A DNA stretch of 64,000 bases from Pohlia nutans (GCA_022496805.1 CM040087.1:32202253-32266252), one strand, 5' to 3'. Positions 1 through 11,870 are shown, numbered from the stretch's first letter. Made by a program: numbers and translations. The notes: generated from the letters alone by a model not told the origin.

Positions 1-141
1 ACCGTGAATCCTTGTTTTCTTCAATGTTTAATTTGACTAAAGATCAACTGATAAAGTGCAAAACATTTTGGTCAATTGAAATTTATTGATAACATTTGGT
101 GTTGCCCAAAAAAAATAAAAAATAAAAAAAAAAAAAAATAA

Positions 142-207
<66 letters not shown>

Positions 208-410
208 TTTCTCTTTCAAAACATTCTCTACTGAAAAAACTTCCCAACCAGTTGGGCTATGTGACTAGGCCAACACCGAATTGCAACATGTCTGAAATAG
301 TAAACACAAGAGCTTTCTTCTCCAACACCATATTGGTGTGGCCTTCTTAATGTGCTTCCAATGGTTAATACAGGGTCAATTCATTTCAAAACAGGATCTC
401 ATAAAAGAAT
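1..410. other. AT-rich gene-free edge
   Basis: I see no gene here. The stretch holds an A-rich run followed by a TA microsatellite and otherwise unremarkable AT-rich DNA up to the first TTAA element. Confidence 0.6.
121..202. repeat. poly-A run and (TA)n microsatellite
   Basis: An A-rich tract at about 110-150 passes directly into roughly 26 TA dinucleotides at about 151-202. The short minus-strand reading frame of Tyr/Ile over it is only the microsatellite translated. Confidence 0.95.
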
Positions 411-745
411 TTAACCCCTAAACGTACCGATCCTTAGAACACAAGTAGATGCTAGCCTGAAAAATAGATTTTAGCATAGCTCAAATGTACAATAAGTGTA
501 CATGAAAGGACCATTGCATGCATGAAATCTACCCAACAAATTTGACATATTTGCATTTGGAGGCCTCTCCAATATTATGGTCAGGACATCTTCCCATCAC
601 AAGAGATTTACTCTCATTGGTAGAGAACTTAATAGGCTTGCAAAGGTGACTTGGATGAAAGTCATCCGAGATTGTATGAAAAAGTTACAGGACTTTGAAT
701 CCATTCATGATCCAGTTTCTGGACGCTGTGACGTTTAGGGGTTAA
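411..745 (+). mobile_element. TTAA element, family H (MITE)
   Basis: The left end is TTAACCCCTAAACG and the right end CGTTTAGGGGTTAA, giving a near-perfect 14-bp terminal inverted repeat that includes the TTAA target. A short palindrome lies near the right end at 711-723 (TCCAG, loop TTT, CTGGA). About 240 bp of the left part recur in inverted orientation at 60795-61035, which defines the family. There is no transposase; the element is 335 bp. Confidence 0.8.
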
Positions 746-1093
746 GGTCCCTGCAAACTTGTAAACGTCCCTCGAACGTCCAAGACAGTGATTTTCAGCT
801 TAAAATAGCTCAATTGCTACACTTGAAATACGATGGCTAATTTTAACGAAATCTGTTTTAAAATATGAAAGGAAAAATAGCCATATACTTAGGAAAATGT
901 TAAGTGAGTAGCCAAACTTTGCCTAGGTACTACCCATGTATCATCATGGTAACACCAAGTATCACCCCAAGTATAACCAAAGCATCGTGAAAATGCAAGC
1001 TACCTAGGAAAATTGAAATATGTATATTTTTTAAATTCATTGGTCCAACAAGAAAGTCATTGAATGACATGAAGCTCGAGAGATATGGTGTTA

Positions 1094-1275
1094 GCAGAGG
1101 ACTACATAGCATTGAGTAACCTTCATGCCCACTGCCTTTCCTTCATGCACTCTACTTATCACCTTGAGCTTCCACATGTCCATTTAGCGACTAATGAAGT
1201 ACTATTGGGTGTGGAACATTCCGCACCATCTACTGTAGAGCCAAGGCAAGGACAATGCATGCTAGTGAATGTTAT
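1094..1275 (+). repeat. dispersed repeat with conserved open frame (copy 1)
   Basis: This roughly 180-bp stretch recurs inverted at 29870-30055. Both copies keep an open frame of about 62 codons that aligns without gaps and shares peptides such as HCLSFMH, HLAT and PSTVE. The two peptides agree at about two thirds of positions. I do not recognise the protein. It could be a fragment of a mobile-element gene or of a captured host exon. No start, splice or promoter signal is evident. Confidence 0.55.
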
Positions 1276-1300
1276 GTAGTGGGGAACACTAACCTACTGA

Positions 1301-1420
1301 CACTACTAAAAAAGGTGGTGCTCCCTAGGGACATGCCCAAGCAAAATCACTGTGCATGAGTGGAATTGGGCACTACTTGCCTAAGCATCTCCCTCGGTAG
1401 TGCCTCCTTTTCTACTAGTG
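1301..1420. mobile_element. short CACTA-type MITE (copy 1)
   Basis: The left end is CACTACTAAAAAAGG and the right end is the inverted CTACTAGTG, matching the CACTA superfamily. The element is 120 bp and flanked by TGA on both sides, the 3-bp target duplication expected for CACTA elements. A related copy lies at 12613-12733. It has no coding capacity. Confidence 0.8.
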
Positions 1421-2149
1421 TGACAATAATGTTGCTACAATTAACTATTACTCCGTTGGCATGGTCGTTGAGTGGACTAGGGGAGAAGCTTCAAAAAGAG
1501 GTAACTAACCTCCAAAACCAAAAAATCCAATTTTTGTATTGAAGCGTGCATAAGTGAGTCCAGTGAGCCCATAGAACAAGGACACTAGAAGGCAACATCC
1601 AACATTTGACCTTCCAAAGACATCATAAGCATATGGATGGATTCTACCTGCATAATAACAATAAAAATAATAATGAATGAATGGCATGCTGATGGCCAGG
1701 AAGGTGACACACTGACACCAACGCGGCCGGTGGACCTCACAATCACCGACGCCCACCTCATTGGCAAGACGGCTGCCTCCTCACTTGGATATTTTTCACA
1801 ATTCGGAAAAAAGGGCTTCTAGGTAAGTATCAGTCGGCCCATACAGGTTGCCATGAAAATGCCTAATTTTTAAAAATTCATATGGTATCCATGATTCTAA
1901 ATTTTATTAAAAAAAAACCTCTTTCAATTTCCAACAAAAACTAAGATATCATGCTCGGCCGCCAAGGTCAGGAACTCATGCTGAATATTTAAATTTTTTT
2001 GGTCCAAATGTTATGGATATTAGAGGTATCCGTTAACAACTCACCTTGGTTTTGAATAGGATATTATGAATTTTGCTTTTATTTTTAATTTTTTTTCACT
2101 CCAAATAGCTATGAGGTATGGCTGAACTGAAGTTTGTGGCCTCTCATTA
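1421..2149. other. gene-free stretch
   Basis: No gene is supported. A short GC-richer patch at about 1685-1790 contains an open frame of about 60 codons with no recognisable domain. The rest is AT-rich. Confidence 0.5.
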
Positions 2150-2547
2150 GGGTTGGATAGCCTATTACCACCACCTCCCCCAATTATGACATGTACAACT
2201 TTCTTGGAGCCACCACAATTGAGACCCAAAATCACCAATTTCACTATTCAAGTAGACCAATGGCATGCCAAGAATTGTGAAGAAATAGTTGGTGGTTTTG
2301 GGTTAGCTCATGAGCGGATCTAGGAACAACAAAGTGTGAACTTAGGAAATTGGTATGTGATGTATGGGTAAAAGGTTACTTTCCACTATGAAAATTTGTA
2401 TAAAATTGACAAATGCAAATTAGATGTTGCAAATTTTTGCAATCCTCATCAAAACCTATTTCGAATGCAGTCATTTTTTTTTTGGGAATTTAGCACCGCC
2501 AAAAATAGGCCAGATTGCTTAAGTTGGTGGTAATAGGTTATCCAACC
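2150..2547. mobile_element. Harbinger/Tourist-like MITE
   Basis: Terminal inverted repeats of about 22 bp are visible: GGTTGGATAGCCTATTACC on the left and its diverged complement ending GGTTATCCAACC on the right. TTA lies immediately outside both ends (2147-2149 and 2548-2550), the target duplication typical of PIF/Harbinger MITEs. It is about 398 bp with no coding capacity. Confidence 0.6.
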
Positions 2548-2548
2548 T

Positions 2549-2670
2549 TATTAGGTGTGTAAGAGCTTGGTGATTTCTAAACTCAAGAAAGATTTAAAAA
2601 AACGTTCGTTTTTTATGGCAATTTTTTTTCCTTGAGTTTGAAGATCACCAAGCTCTTACACACCTAATAA
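2549..2670. repeat. long hairpin, 39-bp arms
   Basis: The left arm at 2549-2587 and the right arm at 2632-2670 are inverted copies with about three mismatches around a loop of about 44 nt rich in A and T. The core arm sequence is GTGTGTAAGAGCTTGGTGAT. It abuts the 3' end of the preceding MITE. It may be a small foldback element or a transcribed hairpin of small-RNA-precursor size; the sequence alone does not decide. Confidence 0.75.
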
Positions 2671-4267
2671 TGCGAGACCACCAAGTTCTTCCATACTTTG
2701 TAACTATTTGGAATGAAAAAATAAGAGTATATTAAAATAAAAATTCATAGTATTTTATTCAAAGTCAAGGTGAGTTAGCGTATAACTCAGTTGTTTAAAC
2801 TAAACCGACCATAGGCTCTTTTAGCTCTGTTTGTGTACATTTTGTACAACCAATATCTGCACTAAATAGTGAAATTAGGTTGCCCCTCACTAATTTCTTG
2901 ACATTTGATACTATATAAATATTAGTTCTTATTGTACAAGAATGCACTACTTTTGAATTAAATATTACTCTAATCAGGACTTATGAACCTACATATATAC
3001 AAATGGAAATATTTATGGAATTATATATACGTTGACTTTGATGGCTTGTAAAGTAACTTTCTTGGGATAAAGCAAACCTATTTTTTCAAGCAACCTAATT
3101 TCACTATTAAATGTAGGTTTTAGTGTTTTTTTATAATCCAATTGTAAGCTAGGACCACTTTTTGGGACAAATTCTATTTTAACCCTGAAAAGGCCCTTGG
3201 GGTCTCTCTCTACAACCCGTATTTAGCCTTATAATTTTTCAGTTGTAGTTCAATACATTGTAATATATATGAATTGTGGTATACATATTTTCATGATTAT
3301 TATTTTTTACTTTGTGTCTGGTCATTGTTATTTTGATCAAATACCACCGAATACACCCGCAAAGGGCTATCGGCTTAAATCATTCTGATAATGGAAACCA
3401 TGATGAGATGCTCCATCTTGGTTGCTTGAGTTGATAGAAAACGCGGTAGGACTGGTTCCACTTATTCGTTTTCCGCACCCCACAAACCGTGTTGGGGTAA
3501 GCCTAGTTTCAAATCACTTTCATGGTACTACAAGCCGGCCAAATAAACAAAAGGTGCGCCGATCTAGGTCCCGCCGGGTGGCCCGGGGGAAGAGACGCTA
3601 GCCAGCCGACTGTACAACAGTATGGATGATGACGATGATGAACATGACAAGACAGGGTGCTTAGGAAATTGGGCTACTTTAGAGCCAATTAGAGGGCAGG
3701 AAGTGATTGGTATGATCCCACTGTAGAAAACATGGCAAGAAAGATTTTCTGGTAGGGATATTCCAAACACAGACACCACTCTCTTCCTTGCAGTACCAGC
3801 GACCAGTCCTGTTGAGTTTGTCAATTTTGGCGGGGACCTGGGACCCCTGCAACAGACATTTTTTATTTTGGTTCTTTTCTGCAATACAAACCACAGGAGG
3901 ACCACTTATATTTCGTCCGTAGTGCCCCAAAAAAAATTGTTGTTGGGGATTTATCGTGATGGAAGATTGTGGATGACATCAACTTTAAAGGATTGAGAGA
4001 TTCAGTGGGTATTCTAAGCCTCATTTGCAACGCAATATATATCCACACTTCAACGAAGAGTTTTGTCCAAACTTCAAAAAAGAAAACTTAGTGTAGATGT
4101 GCCTCATGCAAAGTAAATGAATCAATCACGTAATCATGATAGTGGCTTGGAGACTATTGTGAACAAAGAGCATGTTGGAGGTAGTTTGTCTATTTGTGTC
4201 TTAAGGACATGGGTAGCGAGGTCTGCTTTGAACCAATCATAAAGTGTATCATGTGTAGAATGTTCAA
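2671..4267. other. gene-free stretch with a GC-rich patch
   Basis: No gene is supported. A GC-rich patch at about 3530-3850 has overlapping short minus-strand frames and looks like a fragment of an old mobile element. Its frames show no recognisable domain. Confidence 0.45.
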
Positions 4268-4336
4268 CAAGATTTCATCGTTTGTGTAATCAAGTACAAG
4301 ATTTCATTGTTTGTGTAATCAAGTACAAGATTTCAT
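4268..4336. repeat. 29-bp tandem repeat, about 2.4 copies
   Basis: The unit beginning CAAGATTTCATNGTTTGTGT repeats with a 29-bp period at 4268, 4297 and 4326 (the last copy partial). Confidence 0.85.
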
Positions 4337-4709
4337 TTAAAGTTAGTCATGGTGAGTGATTTGGAGGCCTTAGTAAAAAAGAGAACATACCATCTTAATC
4401 CTTAAAGGACACACTAAGCCTGAGGTGCTTAGTTTTGAAAGACTAAAGCAAATAACTTTTAAAAAATAGTCCACCATGAAATATAAAATTGTTCCACTCA
4501 AAAGGTAGTAGAATTGCTATTCTAGATTCTTCACAAGCAATGATCGAGATATGACATGTTTGCTACTTGAGCCACTAAAAAAAAGGTGGGAATCATTGGG
4601 TGTCGAGAGGGAGGTTTTCTTTTTCCTCATGAGGTGCAATAAGAATCCAAACGTTTGAAGGGAGAACAGTGACAGGGCCAAAAGATGGGTCTATATGTTG
4701 CGTCCCTCG

Positions 4710-5288
4710 TTAACCCCTAACTGCCTAAGCGACCATATATGGTCGCTCAAAAATTTCAGAGTTTAAAAAAAGTTCAGCCCTCTTCAAACGTCCATAACTT
4801 TTGCAAAAATAACAATTTTTGAGCGTCATTTTTTTACTTGTAGATATTGAAACTGGGCAACTTTTCCAAAAAGAAATCTTGAATTTTTTTTAACCGATTT
4901 TCCTCTAAAGCCCTCGAAGTGACAGCATCACAATTTTGAAAATTTGCCCGGAATGGAATCTTTGAGTTTTCTACCAAATGAGATTAGTTCTAACATGAAC
5001 AAGGTAACCACCATGTAAAACCAATGTTTTTGACCTATTATACTTGATTCCAGGTCAAAATGACTAAACATGTAGTTTTTATGAATTTTCAAAGAAAATT
5101 CTTATAAATTGATTATCAAATAATTCATAGCATTTTTCCAAAATTTAACCGTATGGATGTTGTCTTACTGTTGTGTTCTACAGATGTTAAAAAATTGAAG
5201 CTCCGGGTGAAGCTCATAAAAGTTGAGTAAGATGGACATTATGACACATTTAGCATTTCAAGAAAACCCTTGGGCACTTAGGGGTTAA
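4710..5288 (+). mobile_element. TTAA element, family G
   Basis: The left end is TTAACCCCTAACTGCC and the right end CACTTAGGGGTTAA. At 4729-4746 lies a perfect 18-bp palindrome, GCGACCATATATGGTCGC. A diverged family member in the opposite orientation is at 21948-22746. Its palindrome arms match those of family B. It is 579 bp and non-autonomous. Confidence 0.85.
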
Positions 5289-5323
5289 TGCAAGTGTGGG
5301 GGTGGCCTAACACGCTAAATGGC

Positions 5324-6097
5324 GTCGGGTGATTGCAAGCTACAGTCACCCATGTTTTTTGTCGCGGTGTAGGAATTGCCGCACTTTTTGAATCTTTGAA
5401 AAATCACCAATAAATATCGGGATGGAATTTTGTGATGAAAAAAATTGCATTATTTCTAGAATTCCAAAGTTAAGATGTCTACCACAATAAAATTTGAAAA
5501 TTTTCAATCTTTCTATCCCAATTAAGCATTTCTACTTAGATTTGGTAGCGTGTCGCTTATCAAAAGTGCACCTACTTTATGGGAAATGCTAGAAGGGGGT
5601 CAAATTTGAACTTCAAAAATTTATAGCAACATACCACAAGTATGTACAAAGCTACCATATTTTATAATTTTTGGTATTACGCATACTTATTTTTTAATTA
5701 ATTGTTTCGTGATGTTTTTGTTTTTTAAGCTTTTCGTGCAGCTTAAACTTTTCATTTGGATTTTTTTTTTGGAAATGAAATAATGGTTCAATTTCAAAGG
5801 TGGGATGTGAAATGCATTATTCATAAAACCTAGCTGGATGTTATGTAAAAAAGGCTCTAATTACCCTTGTTAGGTAGAAAACAAAACAGGTTGTTGAGTA
5901 CAGCCCAAAGTCTTGAAATTAACTTAACAATTGCTAAAGTGAAAGTATTAGCATAAACCCTATTTAGGATGGTGAATTTTTTGATTTAATTGAAATTTGA
6001 GAGGTGCACATTACAACGCTAATGCATGAGTTGCACGGCCCTTAGTTGCACAAGCTGCACCATCCACTTGGTAGACCGTAGCTTGCAATCGCCCCGT
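5324..6097. mobile_element. inverted-repeat element, unclassified
   Basis: An imperfect inverted repeat of about 25 bp with the shared core GATTGCAAGCTAC brackets 774 bp: GTCGGGTGATTGCAAGCTAC starts near 5324 and its complement ends near 6097. No clear target duplication is visible and there is no coding frame, so the superfamily is open. Confidence 0.5.
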
Positions 6098-6339
6098 CCC
6101 ATAAAACATTCTCCACTAGCTACATAAAGCATTTTGTACTAGTCACATGAAGCAATCCGCATGGGCTAGCCTCTCTATATATATATTCACTACTGCTCAT
6201 ATAGACTTTGGAGATTTTAAAGATTCAAAACCTTTGCCTACTATCAAAAGGGGGCAATCAATGGAGGGATGTCCGTCCCTAAATTTTGATCCATATTCCT
6301 TTGGCTTACCCCCTTTTATACCCTAATATACTTTAAAGG

Positions 6340-6573
6340 TTAACCCCTAAAGGATCAAGGACTCATGATTTTAAAATGACAAATTCAATCATTCATATTG
6401 TGAAAAATATGAATTGAATGAGACCAAAGTTTATATCATCAGAATTAGTGAAGAACATTGCATGTATTGGTAAAAAAAAATTGAAAAAAAATAAGACCAC
6501 ATAGGATTTTATTAAGAAGTGCTAAAAAACCATGAAGCCAATATTTTCAGCTTCTTTGTTATGTAGGGATTAA
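6340..6573 (+). mobile_element. small TTAA element, eroded right end
   Basis: The left end is TTAACCCCTAAAGG. The only plausible right end is GTAGGGATTAA at 6573, which keeps the GGG-TTAA order with mismatches. It would be 234 bp, and no second copy was found in the window. Confidence 0.45.
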
Positions 6574-7067
6574 TAAATATCCAGTAGTACTTAAATACTA
6601 GAAAGGACACTTAGAAAATTTGATAAACATGGTGCCTTAAAATATAGGGTATGCTTTATTCATTGGAAGTCCTCGAACTTATTTATAGGATGCCCTCGAA
6701 CAAATATATGGTGAATATTCTTTGCCTCAAAAATTACAAAAATTAGAGTTAACCAAAAAGAAGTACTTCTAACCTCCCTTTTTGCTCTACTCCTAACCTC
6801 TATTGAACTATACTTGGGTTGAATACTATTGTCTCATAGATTGTCCCTTTATAGGCGATGGATTGGAAGTTTTGGTGGAAGCTATAGGATTCATAGCAAG
6901 GTAAAGAGAATAATGACAATGCCTTGTTTTAGATTGTACCTCAACTCGTGATAACCTAGTTTAAATTGGTCTATTTATATTTCAATATGAGTTCAAGAAG
7001 AATTCACAGGAGTTTGCCAAAACTTTCTTCTTTAGACTGACTTTTTGGTTAGCTCTATTATACATCA
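6574..7067. other. gene-free stretch
   Basis: AT-rich DNA without a supported gene or an obvious repeat boundary. Confidence 0.5.
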
Positions 7068-7623
7068 TTAACCCCTAAGTGACCGAACAACCATTTTTTA
7101 ATTGCAACCCAAACAGCAGTAATTTCCTATGAGCAAGAAATGACATTTTCCAAGTTTTAATTTTTGTTATTTAAACTGGGGGTCAATATCATGTCTAGTG
7201 CTTTTTGCTACATTTCATTTGCAATATTGAAGTTCTCTAAGGAATTTTTCAAAAAAAAAGACCTCAATATTGTCCTAGTGTTATAAAAATTATTGTTTTG
7301 GGATACTAACGATGTTCACTCATTTGAAAAACAAATCTTTTTAAATTTTAGAATATATAGAATGTCTAGTTTTAACTAATCAAACCAAATTTCAAATTCT
7401 AAAGATAAGATTTGTAATTTTGGTGAATTTTAAATGGTAAATGCTCTTAAATTCATTACATGAGTATCTAAAAATATTTTTGGAACTTTCACTGTATGGA
7501 TAATTACTAAAAATCAGGTTTTATTTTATTTTATTTTGGACCAAACTTCATCAAAGTTGCAGAAGTAACATTTTATAACACATTTAGGATTTGCCCTTAT
7601 CCCCTCTGTCATTTAAGGGTTAA
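7068..7623 (-). mobile_element. TTAA element, family B (reverse)
   Basis: The ends are TTAACCCCTAAGTG and an eroded ATTTAAGGGTTAA. The interior aligns with family B copies at 18057, 18602, 56366 and 58043, here in reverse. Its right TTAA (7620-7623) is also the left TTAA of the next element, so the two are joined head to tail. Confidence 0.8.
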
Positions 7624-7694
7624 TCTTTAAACATCAAGAGGGCCTAGGCGGGATAACCTAGAAGGCGTCTAAATTTTTGAAAGAAGTAGAAGAA

Positions 7695-7731
7695 AATAAA
7701 TAAATAAATAAAAATAAAAATAAAAATAAAA
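7695..7731. repeat. AAAT/AAAAT microsatellite
   Basis: Short runs of AAAT and AAAAT units inside the family E element. Confidence 0.85.
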
Positions 7732-8006
7732 CGGCTTTGTTAGCCAGCCACTTCTATGGCAATGTTACACTGCGTCACTTTTAAAAAAACAACCTCAGCT
7801 AAGGTCCAACCTCAACTTTTGTTCAAATCAATTACTTTAATTAATTGTAGATGATTCCACAATCTCCCATATGAGGCGCAAGTCGATAATCTAATTTGTT
7901 TTTTTAATAGCTTTCCAACGCACCAATCCTCCTTTGTTTTGGTTAAGGAAAACTACTTTTTTTTTTTAATATTCTTTCAGAAAAAAGCCCATGGGGCTTC
8001 CTACGT

Positions 8007-8249
8007 TTAACCCTTAAAGGACAATGCATGCCCCATGGGCTTGGTTATATTTTGGGAATTTTTTTCTCATAACTTCTACTTCATTGAACCAAATGGGGTT
8101 TTTAAAATGCCAAACCGAGCACTTTAGATAGATCTATACTTCTTATGAATAGAGCCAAAGTAAATTAAAAACAAAATCATGTAATTGAATGGAATTTAAA
8201 AAAGATTTTGGGTGTGGTATCAGGAAAGCATATGTCGTTTAAGGGTTAA
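8007..8249 (+). mobile_element. TTAA element, family F, nested in family E
   Basis: The ends are TTAACCCTTAAAGG and CGTTTAAGGGTTAA, with TTAA at 8007-8010 and 8246-8249. The host sequence on both sides joins to ACGTTTAAGGGTTAA, a complete family E right end, which shows the TTAA was duplicated on insertion. The subterminal palindrome GCCC-CAT-GGGC is at 8030-8040. Confidence 0.85.
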
Positions 8250-8256
8250 GGGTTAA

Positions 8257-10787
8257 TTTACTATAAAAGCCAAGTGTAAAAAGTTGCATCGAGGATGGTC
8301 TTATTGGAATTAATAAGGTACACATAAGTTCCACCAAAAACAGTACCAAAAAGTGTGGCTAGTACCAATAGAGTATCAAAGAGCTCCTTGGGATCAGGGG
8401 CAATTTGCAGCCATTTTTGAGTTCTGGTGTTATGGCAACTGGTGCAGTCATTTGAAGTACGAGTACCTTTTTTGTTGGACGGAAGGTGAGGAGGCCTTGT
8501 ATTGACAAAAGCTCCATCTACATTGAATGTGAGGAAGTTGGAGTAGGTCTCTGTTTGAAATGTGAGCTAATGTAACAAAGATAGAGCCTTATGTAGCGTA
8601 GCTTTTTGTTTCACAACTACTACTTTTAGGGCCAGTTTACAATTGTATAGACAAGCCTTGAGGACAAGATACTAAGAGCATGTGCACTCTACGCCAACAT
8701 GAGCCCTTGACTCTAAAAACTGAATGAAATATCTTTGTAGGGCAGGTGAGAAAGTCACAAAATATGAGTTACATATAGTGATGCCTCTATAGTCCTTCTA
8801 CAGAAAATTCAAGAAAGGGCTCAATATCCTAAATTGATGAACAATAATGAATACATATGTATAGTGATTGTGATTGGGATTGGTTTACACACTATGTTGA
8901 AGCAGTTTAAGTGTGTGGAGACAATAGCTTGTGTCACCAAATCTTGGATGTGATTACAATGTTCAAAGGGTGAATTGAAGAGAGAAGGGTGTGTATGCTC
9001 TAATAGAAAGGTTGGACACAAAGAAATAGTATTTGAGCTTAGTGCTTGAGATCACTAAAGCACTACATTTGTCATTCTATTTAGTGTATGATACATTGTT
9101 TTGTAGCCCTATCACTATTATTATCGTAATAGGACATCATAAATTAGTGTACTTATTGATGGACACCCTTTACTTGCTCAGGACTTTTTGTTGGCTACTT
9201 CAATAAATTCCATTTTCTTAAATTAAAAAAAAATACCGCCGAGGCGATCTAAATACCTTGTACTATTTTCCATTTGCAAAAGAATTGGAGTTCTCCCCCA
9301 AGATAAGCTCTTCTTGGTGAAAAGTGTTTAGAGAGCTTCTATTTGTATTTTTCCTTGCAATAAAAGAAAATTTTGCATATGTAAAAAAATACAAAGCAAA
9401 TAACAATTTGGAGTTTTTTTTTTTATCATACATTTGAGTTTCAATGGAAGAATAATAAGGGCTAATTTACACCTTCTCTTGGGGGTGATCATGCAAAAAC
9501 TAAAAAACCAAATGAGTTAAACTATAGGGTTTTTTTATTCATGGAAAGAAAATTTTCTACCTAATTATATAATTTTATATGTAACATAGAATACTTTAAT
9601 TCAAGTAAAGAATAATTCAAGATTTTTTTTAGGATATACCTATAATATTCTAAAATATAACTTGAATATTCCAATTATATGATAGCCTCATTCAAACACC
9701 TTCTTAACGAACGTGGTTACACTAAATATATGTTAGTGACCTCAAATGAGCACATTCTCCAACCTTGTCTCTAACAAAGCATCTTGTCCAACAATGTTGA
9801 AAACAAGCCAACTTTTTTAGTCTAAGACATATTGTTAAAAAAATCAATCCAATACAAATCATACAATCTTGTTATACCAACAACATATTTTTAGTAAATT
9901 TTCAGGTTTTCATTTTTTGAAATAAAAAAATACGAATGTTTGGGGATTTTTTCGTTGTATTATGTCCAAATTCAGATATTTGTTAATATTTATTTTATCT
10001 GATTTTTCAATGCACTTCTAATAAAAAAATATTTTTTATTACTTATTCCATGTGGATAATAATATTTTGGAAAATTTAAGGAATTAAAGCAAAAATGTTT
10101 GCTCTAATATATTTGCAAAAATCAATGTAAAAAATGGATTTTTGAGATTTTTGGCAAGCTAGTTGAAACTTTAGATTTTTAAAATTTTGAATGGAAGTTT
10201 TAGAGTAATTTTAGGTTATTATGCTCTACCTGTCAAGTCTTGTTTCATGAGATTCCAATAATAATTGAAAAATTTATGAGTTTAAAAAAAAATTAGAACC
10301 AATATAGGTAGCGATAGAATTTAATTTTAAAGTTTTGATTGTTTTTTTGGTCTTGATTGAATAGACCTTGATAGCTCTATTCACTCTATTTTGATTAAAA
10401 ATACAAAAGTCATGAAGAGTTTTTTTTTGAGGGTGATTACAAAAATTCTTGACTTAAATAATATTTGATGTCTTTGTTAACTCATTTTTTTTAAATTCAT
10501 ACAAAACAAAAACATAAGATTCATATTGTATAATAGAACATTTTACCATTGAAATTGATAATTTTCAATGTTGCTCCAAAGATATTAGTATTACAATTTT
10601 TTTTTTATTTCATCAAATACGTCCTCCTACTTTCTTTCTTTTTTATATTTTAAGATGAATATGAATTTTTATTTTGTTGATTTATTTTCAGGTTTTTTCA
10701 ACTCATTTTTTTAACATATTATTAAAGAGCACAAGTTGCTAGATGCACGTATTTGTTACGAATAGGTTTGAAAAATGAAAGTTTAGA
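8257..10787. other. gene-free AT-rich stretch
   Basis: I see no gene. Short open frames (for example 8821-9021 on the minus strand) lack any domain or coding bias. T- and A-rich runs are common. Confidence 0.5.
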
Positions 10788-10905
10788 TCAATAAATAGAT
10801 AGATAGAAACTCCGGTTCTGCTAGAGGGCCGACGTGAATAAAGTGTCTATTCGTAATGAAAATAATCCGATGTTCACCGAACATTAGGCCATTAGGACAC
10901 TACTA
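10788..10905 (-). repeat. dispersed repeat with TCTA-like tail (copy 1)
   Basis: About 115 bp match 55538-55660. Both copies begin with GATAGATAGAAACTCCGG and share GTGAATAAAGTGTCT. Read on the minus strand, each ends in a (TCTA)n-like tail, as the 3' end of a non-LTR retrotransposon might. The class is inferred only from that tail. Confidence 0.5.
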
Positions 10906-10979
10906 CTCACCCCTCTCGGGATTAGACATTGTAGTAAATGAAAGTTTACCTTTAGGAAGGGATGTAATATGGTTGTTTT

Positions 10980-11371
10980 TTAACCCTTAAATGTCAAGAG
11001 GGCCTAGACGGGGCAGCCCGGAAGGCATCTAAACTTTTTTGGGGAAAAAAATTAAAAAATTAAAAATTAAAATAAAATTGCAAAAACGGCTCTGCAGTGC
11101 ACTGCTGGCTAGCAATGTAGCACTGTGCACTACGGCATTGCTGAACTTCATGCTGCCCCAACCTCAAAACTTGTTCAAATTGATAACTTTGATTGCTTAC
11201 CAACGATTCCACAATCTGTCAAATGAGGCGAAAATTTGGAATCTAGATCACTTTTTCAATAGCTTTCCAACGCACCAAGTCTCGCTTGATTTAGTTGAGA
11301 AAATCAACTTTTTTCTTCATTATTCTCTTTTAAATAAGCCCATGGGGCTTGCCTTGACGTTTAATGGTTAA
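10980..11371 (+). mobile_element. TTAA element, family E (intact)
   Basis: The ends are TTAACCCTTAAATG and ACGTTTAATGGTTAA; length 392 bp. A perfect 6-bp-stem palindrome, AAGCCC-ATG-GGGCTT, lies at 11336-11350 near the right end. The left end has the C-to-T variant TTAACCCTTAA, which contains a second TTAA. The 110-codon plus-strand frame inside it is not convincing as a gene; the other family E copy does not keep it. Confidence 0.85.
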
Positions 11372-11635
11372 GTTCAAACATTGTGATCATGTAATCATTG
11401 GGTTTTCCCTCTATAATTTTGAAATGATATAGTTACAGTTAAAATTTAAAAAAAAATCAAAGTTAGTGGGGATTTTTGTATTACTTTGGAAAAAAGTGCT
11501 TTGGAGCTTTTGGGCATAAAAGCATCAAAGAATTTTTTGAGTTAAATCAAACATAGTAAGATCAACTCAGGGGTTAACCCATAAAATTCTATAAATCACT
11601 TTTACTAAGTTAGGTATGAAGTGAAAGTGATAGGA

Positions 11636-11870
11636 GAATGGTCCGGAATGACCTTAAACTACCAAATGATGGAGAGGGTACCCTTAAGGTGTTGTCGGGG
11701 TACCCAAAGGGTTGGCGGTTCGATTCCGACCGTAAAATCATCACTCTACCGGATGGAAATTCCCCGGTGATGGGTTGCCAAATGATAACTCGTCAGCTTG
11801 CCACGGGTTGCAAAGCAACTCGTGTGTTCCCCCCCAAATTTTATTTTTTTAAAAGTGATAGGAAAATTAC
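11636..11870 (+). mobile_element. SINE-like element (copy 1)
   Basis: The sequence has a pol III B box, GGTTCGATTCC, at 11717-11727. About 55-60 bp upstream is a degenerate A-box-like TACCAAATGATGG. A T- and A-rich stretch follows the 3' side. A second copy, with an internal expansion, is at 21463-21745. This arrangement fits a tRNA-derived SINE. I could not fold a functional tRNA from it. Confidence 0.5.

Larger units (their letters stand above)
7620..8256 (+). mobile_element. TTAA element, family E, carrying a nested element
   Basis: It aligns with the intact family E copy at 10980-11371 (for example AGAGGGCCTAGGCGG near the left end). The right end is split. It reads to ACGTTTAA at 8010, then comes a complete 243-bp element (8007-8249), then the missing GGGTTAA at 8250-8256. 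With the insert removed it is about 398 bp, against 392 bp for the intact copy. The palindrome AAGCCC-ATG-GGGCTT is at 7985-7999. Confidence 0.85.

Noticed and set aside
11039..11371. 110-codon frame in the family E element as a gene
   Set aside because: The other family E copy has shifts and stops, so the frame is not conserved.
11700..11740. Functional tRNA gene around the GGTTCGATTCC box
   Set aside because: No acceptor stem or anticodon arm can be paired; a SINE-like origin explains the box and the second copy.
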